Shown: positions 48,193 through 61,327, numbered from the stretch's first letter. The stretch is 64,000 nt of DNA from Lagopus muta (GCF_023343835.1 NC_064444.1:12885719-12949718), one strand, 5' to 3'. The notes: generated from the sequence alone by a model not told the origin. Program-made: numbers and translations.

Positions 48193-50444
48193 AAGTGCTG
48201 CTGACTTTATACATCACGACAAAAGTTACCTGTGATATTGTGCAGATGGGCTGAGAGGAAACTGCACAATAGCGGTCAGGCTTTAACGTGACAAAAGGTT
48301 AGAGAGAAGGCAGAAGAATTATAGCTGGAGCACACTCAGAAGGATCCCTTGTGAAATTAAATGACAATCAACTGATGAAAAGAGTAAAATAGCTGTACCT
48401 TGTTTAGCATAACATCAGCCCTGTGAACACAGCCCCAGCTAGTGATGCTAATATTTCAGAATCAAAAAACGGAAGTACCGTCCAGACCTGGAAAGCTTAT
48501 CAAGGGATAAAGCATTATATCTGAATAATATCCAGAGTGATAGCTGAAATGGCTTTGCTTCTAGACAATTTATCATTACCAACATAATATCCAATGGCTT
48601 TTTATTCTGTTGTACACGCAGATTTTCCTAGCTTTAAAGAGGAACAACCTTTGCAGTGATAATGCTGTTCTGAGATCAAGTCACAAGTGGGGATGAATGG
48701 AACCCTACAGACATTGCCACAGCACCACCAAGAAGCTTGTCCACTAAACATAACCAGAGAAACATTTAAATACTAAAAACGACACGAGGTGCGCTGTGCT
48801 CAGACTGAGCATTTTAACAATGGGCACTGCTAGTGCACTTCATTACAGTTCTATTTTTAGTTCCTCCTGAATATCAATAAAAAAGAGTGAAACATTTACC
48901 ATTTTCCAATCGAAAGAAGGCTATGCACAGTAGACAAATCCATACTTATTTAGGCAGTGTCATTTAAAAGATAATGCACCATCAGCACTAGATGCATGAC
49001 GCACAGTCTACAGTCAGGGAGCATGATTTCAAACTTGTGTGGCTGCTGCATTGATTATACCAGGCAGGTCAATAAAGGAATGGTATGTGGCTCTTAATCT
49101 GATAATGAAGTTTTCATTGTGAGCCCTCCCTCCTCAAACATAGGTTAATAATATGTTCTGAACATTCCTAATGCAACCAATACACTGCTTTTGTGAACAG
49201 AATTTACACAAAGTAACAACAGATTATACTCAAATCCTGCAGCTATTCAGAGCTGAGTCAGATAGGAGCTGAGAAACTAAGCACGCGATAGAGCCATCAG
49301 TGTAAAATGAATAAAACACACATATTCCATATGCAGACTGTGATTTTGTTTTACTATCTTGGGAATGGACCATTTATTCCCTTTGCAAGCATTATTGGCA
49401 ATCAATATGCCGACTAGTCCCAGGACCAAGCGGTTAATAAATAGAGCCACATCTTACAACATTTTCACAAATGTATCTGTGACATCTAGGAATAGAAGAG
49501 TCTGAGCATGCGGAAATGAGCAGATCCTGCACAACCCATGCCCACACAAACCCACCAGTGCTGCCCACCCTAGAGCTTATGAGCACCCAATGACCACATC
49601 CCTGCATGGGCAACTGCCTCGCACCACTGGTGAGTTCAAAACATCTTCCAACACCTGCCCATATCCTCTGCAGCCAGCACGGATTTCTCACAATTGCAAA
49701 TGTGTTTCAGATCACACAAACACGCCTCCCAAAAAAGTCTGTCAACCTCTGTGCTTCCTACTGCAAGTTACCATCACATCACATCTTCTTGCTCTACTCT
49801 GCCCTGTGTGCACCAAGCTTCCTAGAACCACACTTTGCAGATGTCAGAAAGTGTCCAAGTTCAACGCTTATGTCTCTTTTCCCACGTGATCTTTGCATGT
49901 TTAACCCACGCACTGCACTCTTACAAAACAACCTTAACACCGGGCATCTCTAAGCATGCCCACTAACAAATTGCCCCTGCTGACCTTGATTTCAGACCAA
50001 TTATAAAAATGTAGTTCTGGCAGTCAGAACGTGACAGGCCTTAGCAGAAATAGCTTACCCCTCTGCTACTGAGAGCTACGCCAGGATGAAACCTGGAAGT
50101 CCAGGAGGGACCAAGCATCTTGAAATGTGCAATGCCACGGGAATGCTTCCACCCACGTAGCCTTCCGTTGACTCATCAGCAAACTTCCCACCCCTTCTCA
50201 ACAGGAGGGCAGGCAGGCGAGTGGGAAGCAGTTCTCATATGACTTGTCAATTCCAGAGTTTATATTTAAAATAAATAAATATATATCTTAATGGTGATTT
50301 CCAAAGGAAAATACAGCAGCCACAAAAATGAGGGCTCTCCAGGCATGCTTACGCATGTATTTGCACATCCACATGAGTACACATTTGGGGCTGGCAGGAG
50401 GCAGGACATAATTTGGAAGCTGAGCATTAAAAATGGCTCTTTTC

Positions 50445-50560
50445 AGCTCCTGTTAGGTCCCCAGGTTTACGCATGGCTCGCAGCTGATGCCCCACAGAAT
50501 ACATCATTCGGAGACATTACTGCAGCTGGAAAATTCTATAGCAGCACTAAGTCACCTGTC
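50445..50560 (+). repeat. Inverted-repeat arm A
   Basis: About 115 bases that align by eye, at roughly 60-65%, with the reverse complement of 50700-50810. Shared landmarks are 'tcctg', 'atncttccgcanaat', 'ttcattnggngannttnntgcagc' and an identical GAAAATTC (50529-50536 against 50724-50731). The arms flank a T16 tract. In the matching frames both arms give D-x-x-x-N-x-S-F-G-D...K-F, but without a wider open frame. This is an ancient foldback or two oppositely inserted copies of an unidentified element. Confidence 0.4.
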
Positions 50561-50610
50561 AAGATCAAGTAAGTCACAGCTTATTTATAGGGCAAGGTTG
50601 GAAATTTTTC

Positions 50611-50626
50611 TTTTTTTTTTTTTTTT
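50611..50626. repeat. T16 homopolymer at the centre of the inverted repeat
   Basis: Sixteen T residues between the two arms. A retro-insertion on the minus strand would leave a T tract at this position, to the left of arm B. No target-site duplication is obvious. Confidence 0.8.
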
Positions 50627-50699
50627 CTTAATAATCACACAAAATGGATAGCAATTCTGATAGCCAGATCAGGTGGAAAAATGCAACCACCCCGAGCCC

Positions 50700-50810
50700 C
50701 AGGGCTGTCTCGGTGTTTAAGTGGAATTTTCTACTTGCTGCACAATCCCCAAATGAACCATTTGCGGAAGTATCTGTGACCAAGGAACTGGGCGACAGGT
50801 TTTGCAGGAA
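50700..50810 (-). repeat. Inverted-repeat arm B
   Basis: Reverse-complement partner of 50445-50560 (see there). The minus-strand open frame spanning this arm continues to about 50964 for 77 codons, with many aromatic residues (KWFIWGL near its end). Because the stop falls within the repeat and no domain is recognisable, I do not call it a gene. Confidence 0.4.
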
Positions 50811-53800
50811 ATAAAAAGATTTCAAAGAATGGTTGGTTACTGTCCCTGTATGCACTGATTGCTCTCCACATCTTCCCTGGGGACACCCCCTGCCTGCCCT
50901 TTGGATATGGATCAAGCCATTTGTGCAGGACATCTACAATGAATAGTTCTTTTTCTATGTGCATTATTATGAAAACACTAGCATGACATTCTCCATTTTC
51001 AGAGCGCTATGTCAAGAAGAAAAGCATTGGTCTTGAAAGATGATCACTTACAGCAGTTAAAGGAACTCTTACAAGCTACATAAAGATTGAGAGAAAACAC
51101 ACAGAGAGAAAAGCAGCACATGACAGAGCCAAGTTCCAAGCCATGCAGTCAAGCTGGGAGTCTCCCACACTGCAGCAAAATTCCCTGCCAACAATTCACA
51201 GGTGTACTTCATAGGAGCAGGTGAAAAAAATAAAATGCAACTGTGAGGGGGGAGAGGGGGTGATAATGGTTTGAGGCCATAATACATCCAGTCTATGGTG
51301 CCACTGTGTATGTGCTACATATTTAGGTGTTTCACACCAGCCATTTCAGTTGTATCATCTAAGCATGTGTGCATATATACCTAAAAGACCATGTTATACA
51401 GGAATTAAGAAATGGCACGACAGGGCTGGTGATGCCCACTATCCTCAAATGAAATTCATAAACCTTCTACAGTTTTATATAGAGGCTGAGGCTGTGATTA
51501 AGGGTTGTAAAACTACTCTCTCTCATTCCAAATAACATTAAAATGAACAGAAACCATTCTCCAAATCATTTCAACAGGAATTATGGAGACAGAACATTAA
51601 TGTGACAAACAACCAATGTGAAACTCAATTGGTGATCAGCACATGGTGTGACCCACGACCATGAGTGTGTTGGGTACTGGAGAGCAGCTGCTCCATAAGA
51701 GAGACACTATGTCCACGGCTGCCCCATGCTTGTGCAAGTTGCTCTGGCTCCTGGACTGGGAGCATCGACTCCAACAGCGCCATGTGAACACAGCTGTCTG
51801 GTCTCACAGTGGTTGGCCATTCCTATTCACTGCATTTTCTACAAGGTGAAGAGTCCTCCAGCTAGGGGCAAAAGCCCCAGCCATCCACCTGCCCAGCAGG
51901 GCTGGGGCATTCAAGAGAAGAGATCCCTCCATATAACACCAACACAAACATCTTCAAGACAAAAAACTAAACCCCAAATTCAGACACTGGCTTGGGGACA
52001 AAGTTCAAGTCTCACATTTGAACACAAATGTAAAAAAGAGACAAAAAACCTCCCAAGAGCTACGAACAGAAGTTAGAGCGTCTAAATATTTACAAAATAC
52101 CATCTGCAACATTCTTTTTTTTGAAAGTTGTTTTGCACCATTTGAATTCAAAATGGTCCAAAAAGCTCTCAGCCATTATTCTTCACAGATGTACCCACTC
52201 TAAGAGCAATCTATAAACACCAAAATCTTTATGTCTTGACTTTATAAAGAGATTACTTTAGGCAGAGGACACAGGACAAGCCTTGCTTTAGCCAATGAAG
52301 ATTATGCTCTCTATAGAAAGCGGTGAGCCTTAAATTGGTGCCGCTCTAATCCTAAACTGGAGAGGAATTCAGGGGATGCCATGACCCAGAAGAGCAAGAG
52401 GAAAAAAGCTAAGTAGAAAAAAAATAAAAAATAGTACACTAAGAAGGAGAGGAATACAAAAAGGAGAGAAAGGAGACAGAAGGAGAGCAAGCTTGATTTA
52501 CAGGAAAAAATGATTTATTTTTATTTTCAATTTTTGGTCATTACTCTGCCATCAGACTAAAGAAAAATCACCTTTGCACTCCCTTGCAGTTCATATGTGC
52601 TTATTTTTAGAACTGTTTGACAATTATCCAAGGGTCTAAGACTAACAGATGGCCTGTCTTAAAGCCTCATATGTTCACTAGTTTGCACTTCTGACAAACA
52701 GTAAATGTACTCAAGAGTGTGCCATAAACAGGGCTGAATGAATACTCAGAACACGATTTAGTTAATACACTTCATTAGAACTGATAGGAGTAACCAATGT
52801 TTCCCATAAAACCAAGTGTTAATTCCCCTTTCAGTGGTTTCAGGTACCTCTTACCGGTGACATTTATATATTTAGGTCTTACTTTCCAGGAAATACAGCT
52901 GCTTCTTCCCTTTCCTTTCTTCTTCTTCTTCCCTTTCCCCTGTTACTTCACCCACCACATAAAATGCTTGTAACAACTCAACTCCAAGTTATCATGGTAC
53001 TCAATAAAAAAAGCTGTCAGGAAAGACAGGTTCACATGTCCCTTCTTTATCTGAAGAATCCCTTGAAATTGAGGTAGTGACAAAGGAAAGGTGGCACATC
53101 CTTTGTAAAAGGAGAAGTCTGCCTGTGTTCCTGCCTACTTCACACCTCTCAGCATCTGATAACTTGCCATACACTAGTCAGTCCCAGCATTAGCACACTT
53201 TTAGCTGGCATATCAACAAATGCAGTTAGGAAGCTTTGCAGTGCATTGAACATCAACAACAACAAAATCACTTCAAGTGTGTAAGAAAATACATCTGGAG
53301 GTTTAGTGCCTCTGAAAGCTAGGCTGGCTATTTCAGACAAGGCGATGTGCACCCCGGTCACCAACGCTGCACGCACTCTGCTGAACACACCTCGGCCACA
53401 CAGAGCGCTTTGTCTGAAGCCGGTAGGTTCAGAACTCACAGAATATTTACATGGAAAAAAGCTGATCCACATATGACCAACTAAACACTGCCAGCTTTTT
53501 TTTTTTTTTAACAATTCTTTTCCTATTGCTTGCATTTGCCTATATTGAAATGCAACTGCCCGAGCATTGTTCTTCACAAATCACACACACACACTTGAGC
53601 ACCACCCCCAGCCCTCGCCTGCCTTTGTTCTGCATACATGGGTCTGTGTGCTCGGCTGCCGTGCTGGACAGTCTGAACAATTTGCCATTCTGTCTTCATA
53701 CTGACATTGCTTTTGTTAATTCTAACATTTTCTTGAATTTGGGTATGCATTTCCATGCTACTCTGCATTTGAGACATTACCTTTTAATACAAATACCTTT

Positions 53801-55424
53801 TTTACGGTTATTTTCCCCAGTGCCAGGCTTTTCTTGCACTAGCTAAGGATTTTTTGGATGATTTATGAATTTAATTTCTCTTCTAATTCAGGTTGCATAG
53901 TCCTAATTGGACTCTGACAACATGTTTCCCCTTTCCACATGAGACTAATAATTCTGTACCGTCAGTCTTCCTGACCTGACATCTCTCTGTATTCCCTAAA
54001 AACTCAGAATAAAACAAGGTGATCCTACTACAAGTGGACCACAAATACTAGTTTAAGCCCAGTACTGCATCTCATATTCGATTAAATATCTCAGCAGATA
54101 GTCTATATGCTTCTTTCAAAAACACGGGATAAAATGCTGGAGCACAAAAGCAAACTGAAGCCTTTGGGAAAATTTCCTTACCATGGCACTTTGGAAATAA
54201 AAACCACAGGAGGATATATTACTAAGAAATACGCAGAGACTTCTGTTAGAGAAGCTCACTGTAAACACACTGTGATTCACTGAAGCACCCAACGAAACAA
54301 GGGAGCTAATAATACCTGTCCCATGGGACCGCATGCTCCTGAGAATTTTACTCAGAAATGCAAATGCATCAGATCCATGTGGCTTGAAGCTTGCAGTATG
54401 CTACACACAGGATCAAAATCAGTGGAGGGAAGAACCGTGTACTTCTTAATGTAAAGTGGGGGCAGATTTAATTACTATTGTCAGAAGTCTGTGAAAACAC
54501 TCCTTATAGGATTCCTATGCTCCTCCCATAATCTCAGCATTTCTCCCTGGTGAATCCCCATTTCTGGTGACCCTGACTGAAGGGTTTCTTGGAGGATGTC
54601 CACACGCTGCCCAGTGATGCCTCTGGCACATCAGCTTGGGCAATGGCAGCTCTGTTCCACAGGAGCTGCTCCCACCCCATGGCTGGCACCCACCTGCCAG
54701 GCAGTGGCACCTCGTGCTCTGCCCGAGTCTGAAGAAACTTCCACCGTTGTGCTAACAAAAGCAAACACATTCCAGTGCTGACATGACTTTATCTTTTTCT
54801 CAGTCTTAAACAGGGAAACACTGCATTACAAAATCATTTGCAAGAGCAGAACCACTTTCTAGGAGTCTTCTTAGCTATTCCTCTCAAAATCATGACTTGT
54901 TGATTTCTTTAAGCCTGAAACACATCCCATTAACCCCTCCTAAGGTAAAACACACCACAGAAGCCCAAAACTGTCCATTTATTTGAGGGCTGGCATCATC
55001 ACTGTGAGACACTTTGTAGCTTTTCTATGAACACTGAATAATTTTCTAATTAGCTGCCTCTTACAAGACCAGGTGAGCATCCTCCCATTTTTTCTTAAAA
55101 ACTACTTTAAACTGAAAGAAAACACTTTACATAGCCCCTTTAGCATTCACCAGTCAAAATGCACTGACAAAAGCTTCACTGAAGGACTGTTTCTATGGGA
55201 ATACAAACCAACAAAAGCCATGGCATTCAAAGTTGAACCAGAAACTGGCTCCTTCTCTTGCCCTGCTGTTCCTTGGCATGGCAAGGGTCACTGAACAGCA
55301 GCTGATTTCTTGTAGCTTTTTTTTTTTCCTGCAGCAGTAAGGTATTCTTGGTGGCAAGGACTGGGTACAAAAGAGCTTCAGCCTCAATTGTGAATGTTAA
55401 TGCAAATATTAACAGGGACATACC
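50811..55424. other. Noncoding stretch
   Basis: No gene beyond the weak minus-strand exon candidate at 54182-54221. There are (CTT)n-like pyrimidine runs at 52912-52945, an A-rich patch at 52400-52510 and a T13 run near 53498. A plus-strand consensus donor at 55074 (CAG|GTGAGC) is preceded by sequence closed in all frames. Confidence 0.45.
54182..54221 (-). other. Weak candidate exon, 40 bases, minus strand
   Basis: A good acceptor (GTCTCTGCGTATTTCTTAG) and an ATG|GTAAGG donor bound 40 bases open in two frames, one reading NISSCGFYFQSAM. It could be an upstream exon of the transcript ending at 46.25 kb. The size and composition give little discrimination from chance. Confidence 0.17.
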
Positions 55425-55490
55425 TTGCAGCCCTCACTTAGGCAATATCCTCCATTGATAACTATGGGAGCTGCAGCTGAATACAATTCT
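55425..55490 (-). repeat. Decayed sauropsid repeat scrap with a cryptic donor
   Basis: On the minus strand, 'agctcccatagttatcaatg' then 'gaggatattgcctaagtgag' then 'ggctgcaag' closely follows the well-known dispersed wording 'ctcccattgacttcaatggg...ttgcctgagtaaggactgca'. The copy is followed by AAG|GTATGT, a usable donor (GT at 55426-55425), and lies in a 48-codon minus-strand frame from an ATG. I favour repeat over exon, because the repeat explains the resemblance to coding sequence. Confidence 0.5.
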
Positions 55491-56432
55491 TTAGACCAAA
55501 TAAGCAAGTGCAGAAAGACTGGCTCCAAATGAGCTACGTTTATGAGCATTTAGGTTACAGGTAACACAGCTCTTTCATTGTGATTCTTCTAAAAAGCAAC
55601 AACTAAAGAAGAACTCTCTCTAATTAAATACAGATGTGACAAATTGTATTGCTTAGCATTATGGATGCATTTTTCTTAAAAGGCAGAGAAATATCCCCAT
55701 CACATGGTGCCCACACACTGCTCAGTCTGACAAAACAAGTGGTCAGTGACGTGTTGTCCTGGACACAGTGGCTGTTATTGCAGATTTCCAATTTCAAAAG
55801 GGGCAAAAAATCCTCCAGTACAAGTTTCTGCTATAAAATAGCAAGGCCATAGTTCATAGAAGCACTTTACATGCCTTCCCATTAGCACAGACGCCACTGG
55901 CAAAGCAGAAATCTGCAGACAGAACTGTCATCAGCCCACTGCCTGAAGGAATTAACCCCAGAGGAACTGTTAGTATGAAGGACTAAGGATGACTGGTTCC
56001 CATAAGAAACAGTGGGGCCAAAATATCACCAACATGATCTGTCTCCTCAAAGACATCACAAGATAAAGCAATGAGGCAGTGTTGCTGTGCTGTGTGCACA
56101 AAATTACTGTAGCTGTTACAAAATGGGATTTTCCAGGCAGTGCTACTGCATTACAAATGTCACTGACACTCAGAAAATTTAACTTCCAAACAGCAAGATG
56201 CTACATTTTAAGCAAGTATGATTTCATGCAAAGACTAAAAGCACATCTGTGCCCCAAAGGAAGACAAAATTTTCAAGAGCAAGTGTCTTACAACTCCTCT
56301 TGGAGACACAACCATGCGCTGCAGTGAGGACAGATAGCACTATATGCAGTCCAGCCTCAGTGCCCACGGCCATGTGTTCAGATTGAGATACCATAGAAAC
56401 AAAGGGGGTTTGGTGGTTAGGCAGGCACTCAC

Positions 56433-56532
56433 CTTGGGGTTGGCTCTGCAGGCAGTGAGCTGCTGTCCCCATGTGCTGCAGAGCCAGAGCCATGCAGGCT
56501 CTGCAGCGCTGACCTCCAGGTCTACGTGCCAC
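56433..56532 (-). other. Candidate exon, 100 bases, minus strand
   Basis: Acceptor CTCTGCTGTGTCCTGGGCAG and full-consensus donor AAG|GTGAGT (GT at 56432-56431) enclose 100 GC-richer bases. Two frames are open, one reading CMALALQHMGTAAHCLQSQP. It stands 8.7 kb upstream of the 47649 exon in the same orientation and may belong to that transcript. It is not a recognised protein family. Confidence 0.28.
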
Positions 56533-59500
56533 CTGCCCAGGACACAGCAGAGGACACACAAAATGCTCTGCAGAGAATAAGCTCAAGCACTGCAAGTGAA
56601 TAAACTCAGGACTGCCGCTGCTGAATATGAGCTGGCACAAATAGAAGTGGGGTGGCAAAGCCTTGCTGAACTCATGGTGATCCTACACAACAGCACCACG
56701 TATCTTTATGCTGAACCCATCAGCACGTGTAGGGTTATCTGTATCATCTATGTTTTTCCAGCAAAGCCCTGTCACCTTGCTGTGGATAGGCAGTTTACTA
56801 CATTTCACATTATTCTATCAGTATGAAACATGAAAAAAGGATGAAGCTCAGCAATCAGCCCAGGAGCACTTGCTACATGTGTTGGGTTGTGCAACACATG
56901 CGTTCAGCCTGCACATAAAACACTACTGTGCCAGTTTGGTTTAACACAGAACAGGCACAATCTGGAAAAAAGTGCTTTCTAAATGATCTTACATTCCCTC
57001 CTTTCTCCACTGGCCAAAGTGTGATATGAAACCAATCTGAGAATCTGGTGTTAAAACCGAGCATTAACTATGCAAACATGACTATGTCTGAATATACTCT
57101 GAAAACTACTTCAGGAAGGGGAAGCAACAAGACTACTGCAGAACTGCTGTATGTCTCTATACATAACTCAGCTCCCTGAGAGCAGGCTGGACTGCAAGTA
57201 CAACAGCCTTCCTGCCAAAAGCACAAGGTGCAGGCACTGACAGCCCGGTGCATGAGCCCAGCTGCAGGCAGGCAAGCTACCAACTTGCCAGATCACAGTT
57301 CCTTCTTTTGTTCTTACCAGGCCCCATTGTTTCCTGACCACTCACTGCTCAAGCTCTATATCCAACCTCACAGAGCAAGGACAGCAGGTATGCCATCAAG
57401 GAAGCAGCCAGCAGCTCTCTCATGCTATTTTAAATGTCCCCAGGAAGGCCACCCAAAGGGCAGGACTGGGTCCTCAGCTGCACCCAACTGCTACAGGGAA
57501 AACCATGGCTCCCGTTGCCTTTCACTGACTAAGAGCCAAACCCCAGAGTTAAACCCTACATCTCTTGTTTGGCATAGCACAAGTACACTGAAAGCCTTCA
57601 AAATTTCTTCATGAAGCTATTTTTCAGATGCCTTCTAATGACAGAAGTGGCGGGGACTCCACCAGCGCTGCAGGAGTAGGAAACCATGGTACAGCATCAA
57701 TCCAGGATTTCCTGCCTGAAATTTGGTCTTCACATCTGAAGTACAATATATACACAATGCCTGTACACTTGCCGTACATTTATTATCTTCTCGGGGAAAT
57801 GATATAAAGGACAAAAGAGACTATGTTTACTCCCTCCCCCGCTGCTTTTACAATCTAATAATTTATTTCTCCTGGACATAAGTTTCAGATTTAAACAAAA
57901 TCCCTGAAACCTAAAGATGCTACACAGTAGAGGCTAGGACAGTATTTCTTTCTATTTCAGAGATGGAGTGTTTAATGCACTGCTCTGTTTACCAGTAGCC
58001 CTAAATTTCTGAGGAAAAAAGGAGACCGTTCCACTGTGGCAGACCCCAGATGTAAATACAGGCAGACTACGATCACCTTCATACAGTCAAAAATATCTGG
58101 TTATTGGAAATGGGTCACCTAGGTTTAGACTGTTTGTTTTTTTCCACAGAAGCCATACTGGAGAACTCTTTTACGACATCTTGCTCATACTGCAGCCATA
58201 TATCATTCACCTCTCTGAAAACAAAGTATGCTTCTATGATGTAAGAAATATCTGCAATTAGAAAAACCACCACACCCTCTTTGAGGAAAATAAAATCAAA
58301 TACATGTTCAAACCACTCAACAGTGATCTTAAGGAAACTGCAAAAAGCAAGAGTATAAATTCATGCTAACTGTTACAAATACATCCATCTGCTCACAGAC
58401 TAACCAGCGACTGAAACTGATGAATCCACTGAAAGGTAATTTTCAAGTCCACTAACGTCTGTCCTCTTCCAGTAATAAAGTAAATGTTTCTCAGTAACTG
58501 TGCTGCTTCTGAATGCCAATTTCTGTTTAGGTAGGCTTTGGTTTTGGTTCTCACTACAAAAAAAAATTAAAAATGCCTATCAAATATCTTTTCTTTCCAA
58601 AGGTGAAACCAAGCTTTTAAAGAACAAGCAACATTTCAAGCCAGAGAAGACAAAACTCCAATCAGATAAATGGTGTGTGTAATGACTGAGAACCATGGTT
58701 GCCTCGGGTTTCTTGAATGGGCTGTAGGATGGAATTTGGCACAGTCTGATGTTGAAGCTTACATCTCTTTTACTGCAGACAAGAAACTCACTAAAATATA
58801 TAAATAATGAATGCGGCTGGGGATCTGTGCTGGTACGACTGCTGGTTCTGCAAGATGCAGGAGCACAAACAGACTGCTCCACGTTTTTGTTATTACCGAA
58901 TCCTTGTTCTCCAACAATAAACACAGAATATTTTATCTGAAATGTCTTCTGCAGTACATACAATATAAGTTTCAGCTCTTTAAAAGTGCCAGCAAATTGC
59001 AGAAAGATAAGTTACAAAGACGTACCTAATTTGCTGTGATGAATTGTGTGCATGCTTCAGTGATCAAAACTGCAGCTGAGACCTATTATATTTAATGATC
59101 TAGACATTTCTTGTGAAAACACTCAGGCATATACTCTTATGTCTGGACAAGCATCCCCGTTTTGCTCCAGCAGCAAGCAAATGAAGAAACAGAACTTTTA
59201 AAACCATACTGTACTCCACCTTGGATGAGCTTTTTAAAACAGGGACTTCTCAAGCTCCACCGTTTTCCTCCTTAAATAGTGCTTATGTTCTGCCCTTTCC
59301 AATGCAGCATCCCTGTTCCCTTGAAAGCTAAAGTTGGTTGCTTTGGATGACAGTGATGCCCACTGGAAGAAACAGAACTAATCCACGCTCAGAGCCCAAA
59401 CTACACTCCATCGCCCCTACAACAGCAAAAAAATAAAAAAAACAACAAAACCAGAGTGGCTGTATTACAGAACTCCTCCCATCAGCAATTACAAATAAAC

Positions 59501-59923
59501 GTTGTGACAAGACTTTTTGGAAAGAAAAAAGGAACCTAAAAGAACAGAAAATGAAACAAAACCCCACAGTTTTCTAAATTTGCCTACATACTACAAAAAC
59601 ATTCTTTCTATTATAAGGACTATGCCCTGCCTGAGGCTCTGGTGGTGGGAAGCAATAGTATCTGAATCTGCTGTCCCCAGGGTCGCTGTCGCTGCACAGC
59701 CAGCTGTGCTGATGGGCACGCTCACAGACCCACAGATTGCAGCCCCTCTGCTCCTGGAAGAGCAGAGGGAATGAGACTTTGTACCACGTTCCTATGGGGA
59801 TAGGAATTCCGCCTTACAAACAGATCAAGGACTTCTGAGTAAAGGGTCTCAGTTTCCTGATGTCTCAAGTCTGGCTTGTCCACAATTTTCCTGCATAGAT
59901 TTGAGTGTATTGTTCATCTTCAG
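56533..59923. other. Noncoding stretch
   Basis: No supportable gene. A 128-codon plus-strand open frame at 57228-57614 is compositionally unremarkable and unrecognised. Short A runs occur at 58558-58567. Confidence 0.45.
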
Positions 59924-59960
59924 ACTTTCCAAATTTGTAAGATAGGGAAGAAAAGAACAA
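59924..59960 (+). other. Weak candidate exon, 37 bases, plus strand
   Basis: A good acceptor (AGTGTATTGTTCATCTTCAG) and a CAA|GTAAGT donor bound 37 bases open only in the frame TFQICKIGKKRT. It lies 1.8 kb upstream of the signal-peptide exon at 61719 and would not be spliced into it unless as a 5' exon. Confidence 0.15.
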
Positions 59961-60119
59961 GTAAGTTTAATTCAGTCACAGCTGTATTAAAAAAAAAAAC
60001 ACAGAAATCTGCAGAGAGAAACTGCATAAAATATAGAACCACAAACCCAAGAGCTCATTTTCTCCCTCCCTGGTCAGTTTGAACTTTTTTCTGTCATTCA
60101 TTATTCAACAAAATAGAGC

Positions 60120-60640
60120 AAATCGCATCTTTTGTGTTTGACTGCAGAAATGAGGATTCTGAAGTGCGATTTCATTCACCTGAGGAGCTGCTAAATACTA
60201 TCACAGCAGTAATTTGCAATAGTGTGCTAAAGAATGAAGAAAAGGTATTTGTTAATTGTTGACATAACAAAATTAATTTTCCATCTCCAAACTTTTTCTC
60301 ATCTCTCCTGTGGGCTCTGATGCAATGTTACTGACTGGCACTGCTGAAATGCCAACTTGCATTTCTCATCCTTAATTTCACTCTAAATGTCATTAGTAAT
60401 TGTTATTGCCAGACCAGAGAGTGCAATCTGGTCTTTCCGAAAGAAAATCTATTTCTCATTTCTTCTCCTGTGCTTCCTCCTTTTGGTCAAGGATGGATGT
60501 TTAACATGCCCACGTGCTCTGCTTGCAATAGCAGGGAAATGCATTAATGTATCTGGAAGTAAAACATTCCTGCTGTATTTATTTACACACAGTGTGCCTG
60601 GATCTTTATGAATACCAAACCGTATGTTTAGAGGGCCTTT
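60120..60640. promoter_or_regulatory. Possible conserved noncoding element
   Basis: About 500 bases of mixed, repeat-free sequence rich in homeobox-type words (TAATTG, ATTAAT, CAATTA-like) with no open frame of note. Texture alone suggests a developmental enhancer; conservation itself cannot be seen from one sequence. Confidence 0.2.
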
Positions 60641-61327
60641 AAAGCTTAGCTTTCAAGAACACTAACAAGTCTTAATGAATAAAGCTAACAAGTGCAGGAG
60701 GGAGACACCCTTTAATGTACACATACAAACCCCTCTCTGGATTCTTTCATCAATTACTTCTTTTGGTGGGTAATCAAGTTGTCAAACACAAAAGCAAAAC
60801 CTTTGCACAGTGTTTGTTCTCTCTTTCTGCCACACGTGAAAAAAAACAAACCAACAACCTTCAGCCTGGATGTGTACAGCACAGCTAGCTTTGGTCTCAG
60901 CTAGTATGTCACACATTCGCCCACCAAGTACAAAGGGCTTCCACCACAGAGTGGAAGCAGAGATTAGATGTGTTCAAAGGAAAGCCTGCAAGCATACAAG
61001 GTTGAGTCCTTGCACACCTCCACGTGGTGCAGCAGTGATTTACAACCATGTTCAGCACCCACTGAATTTGGCCTCCAGCAGCAAGGGGAGAGAAGCACCC
61101 TGGCAGTAGAACTCCATCCTGGGAGGGACTGCATGTGCCACAACAGACCTTTAGTGGGCTCCCAAAAATCAGCATGTCTTACGTTTGTGTATCTACACAA
61201 ATATAACATATATAAAATAGTTCAAAGCTAGGCTGCATTTCCATATCCATTAACTAAAGGCATCTTAGCTCAGAATAAATAGACATTTGGACATTTCCAG
61301 CCAGGAACTGTGCTTTCAATAAACACA
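60641..61327. other. Noncoding stretch
   Basis: Nothing certain. Several overlapping open frames of 79-88 codons on both strands (60870-61231) are shadows of one GC-richer patch and match nothing known. Confidence 0.45.

Larger units (their letters stand above)
46882..50444. other. Intron and upstream flank of the minus-strand transcript
   Basis: Apart from the 70-base exon at 47649-47718 there is no gene. Two CTCF-like motifs lie at 48088-48100 and 48179-48192. The 48840-49220 part, with mixed AT motifs and few repeats, has the texture of conserved noncoding DNA, but that cannot be judged without alignment. Confidence 0.4.

Noticed and set aside
55425..55570. 48-codon minus-strand frame containing AAPIVINGGYCLSEGCK before a good donor
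   Set aside because: The coding-looking part coincides with a dispersed sauropsid repeat wording, which explains both the open frame and the splice-like end.
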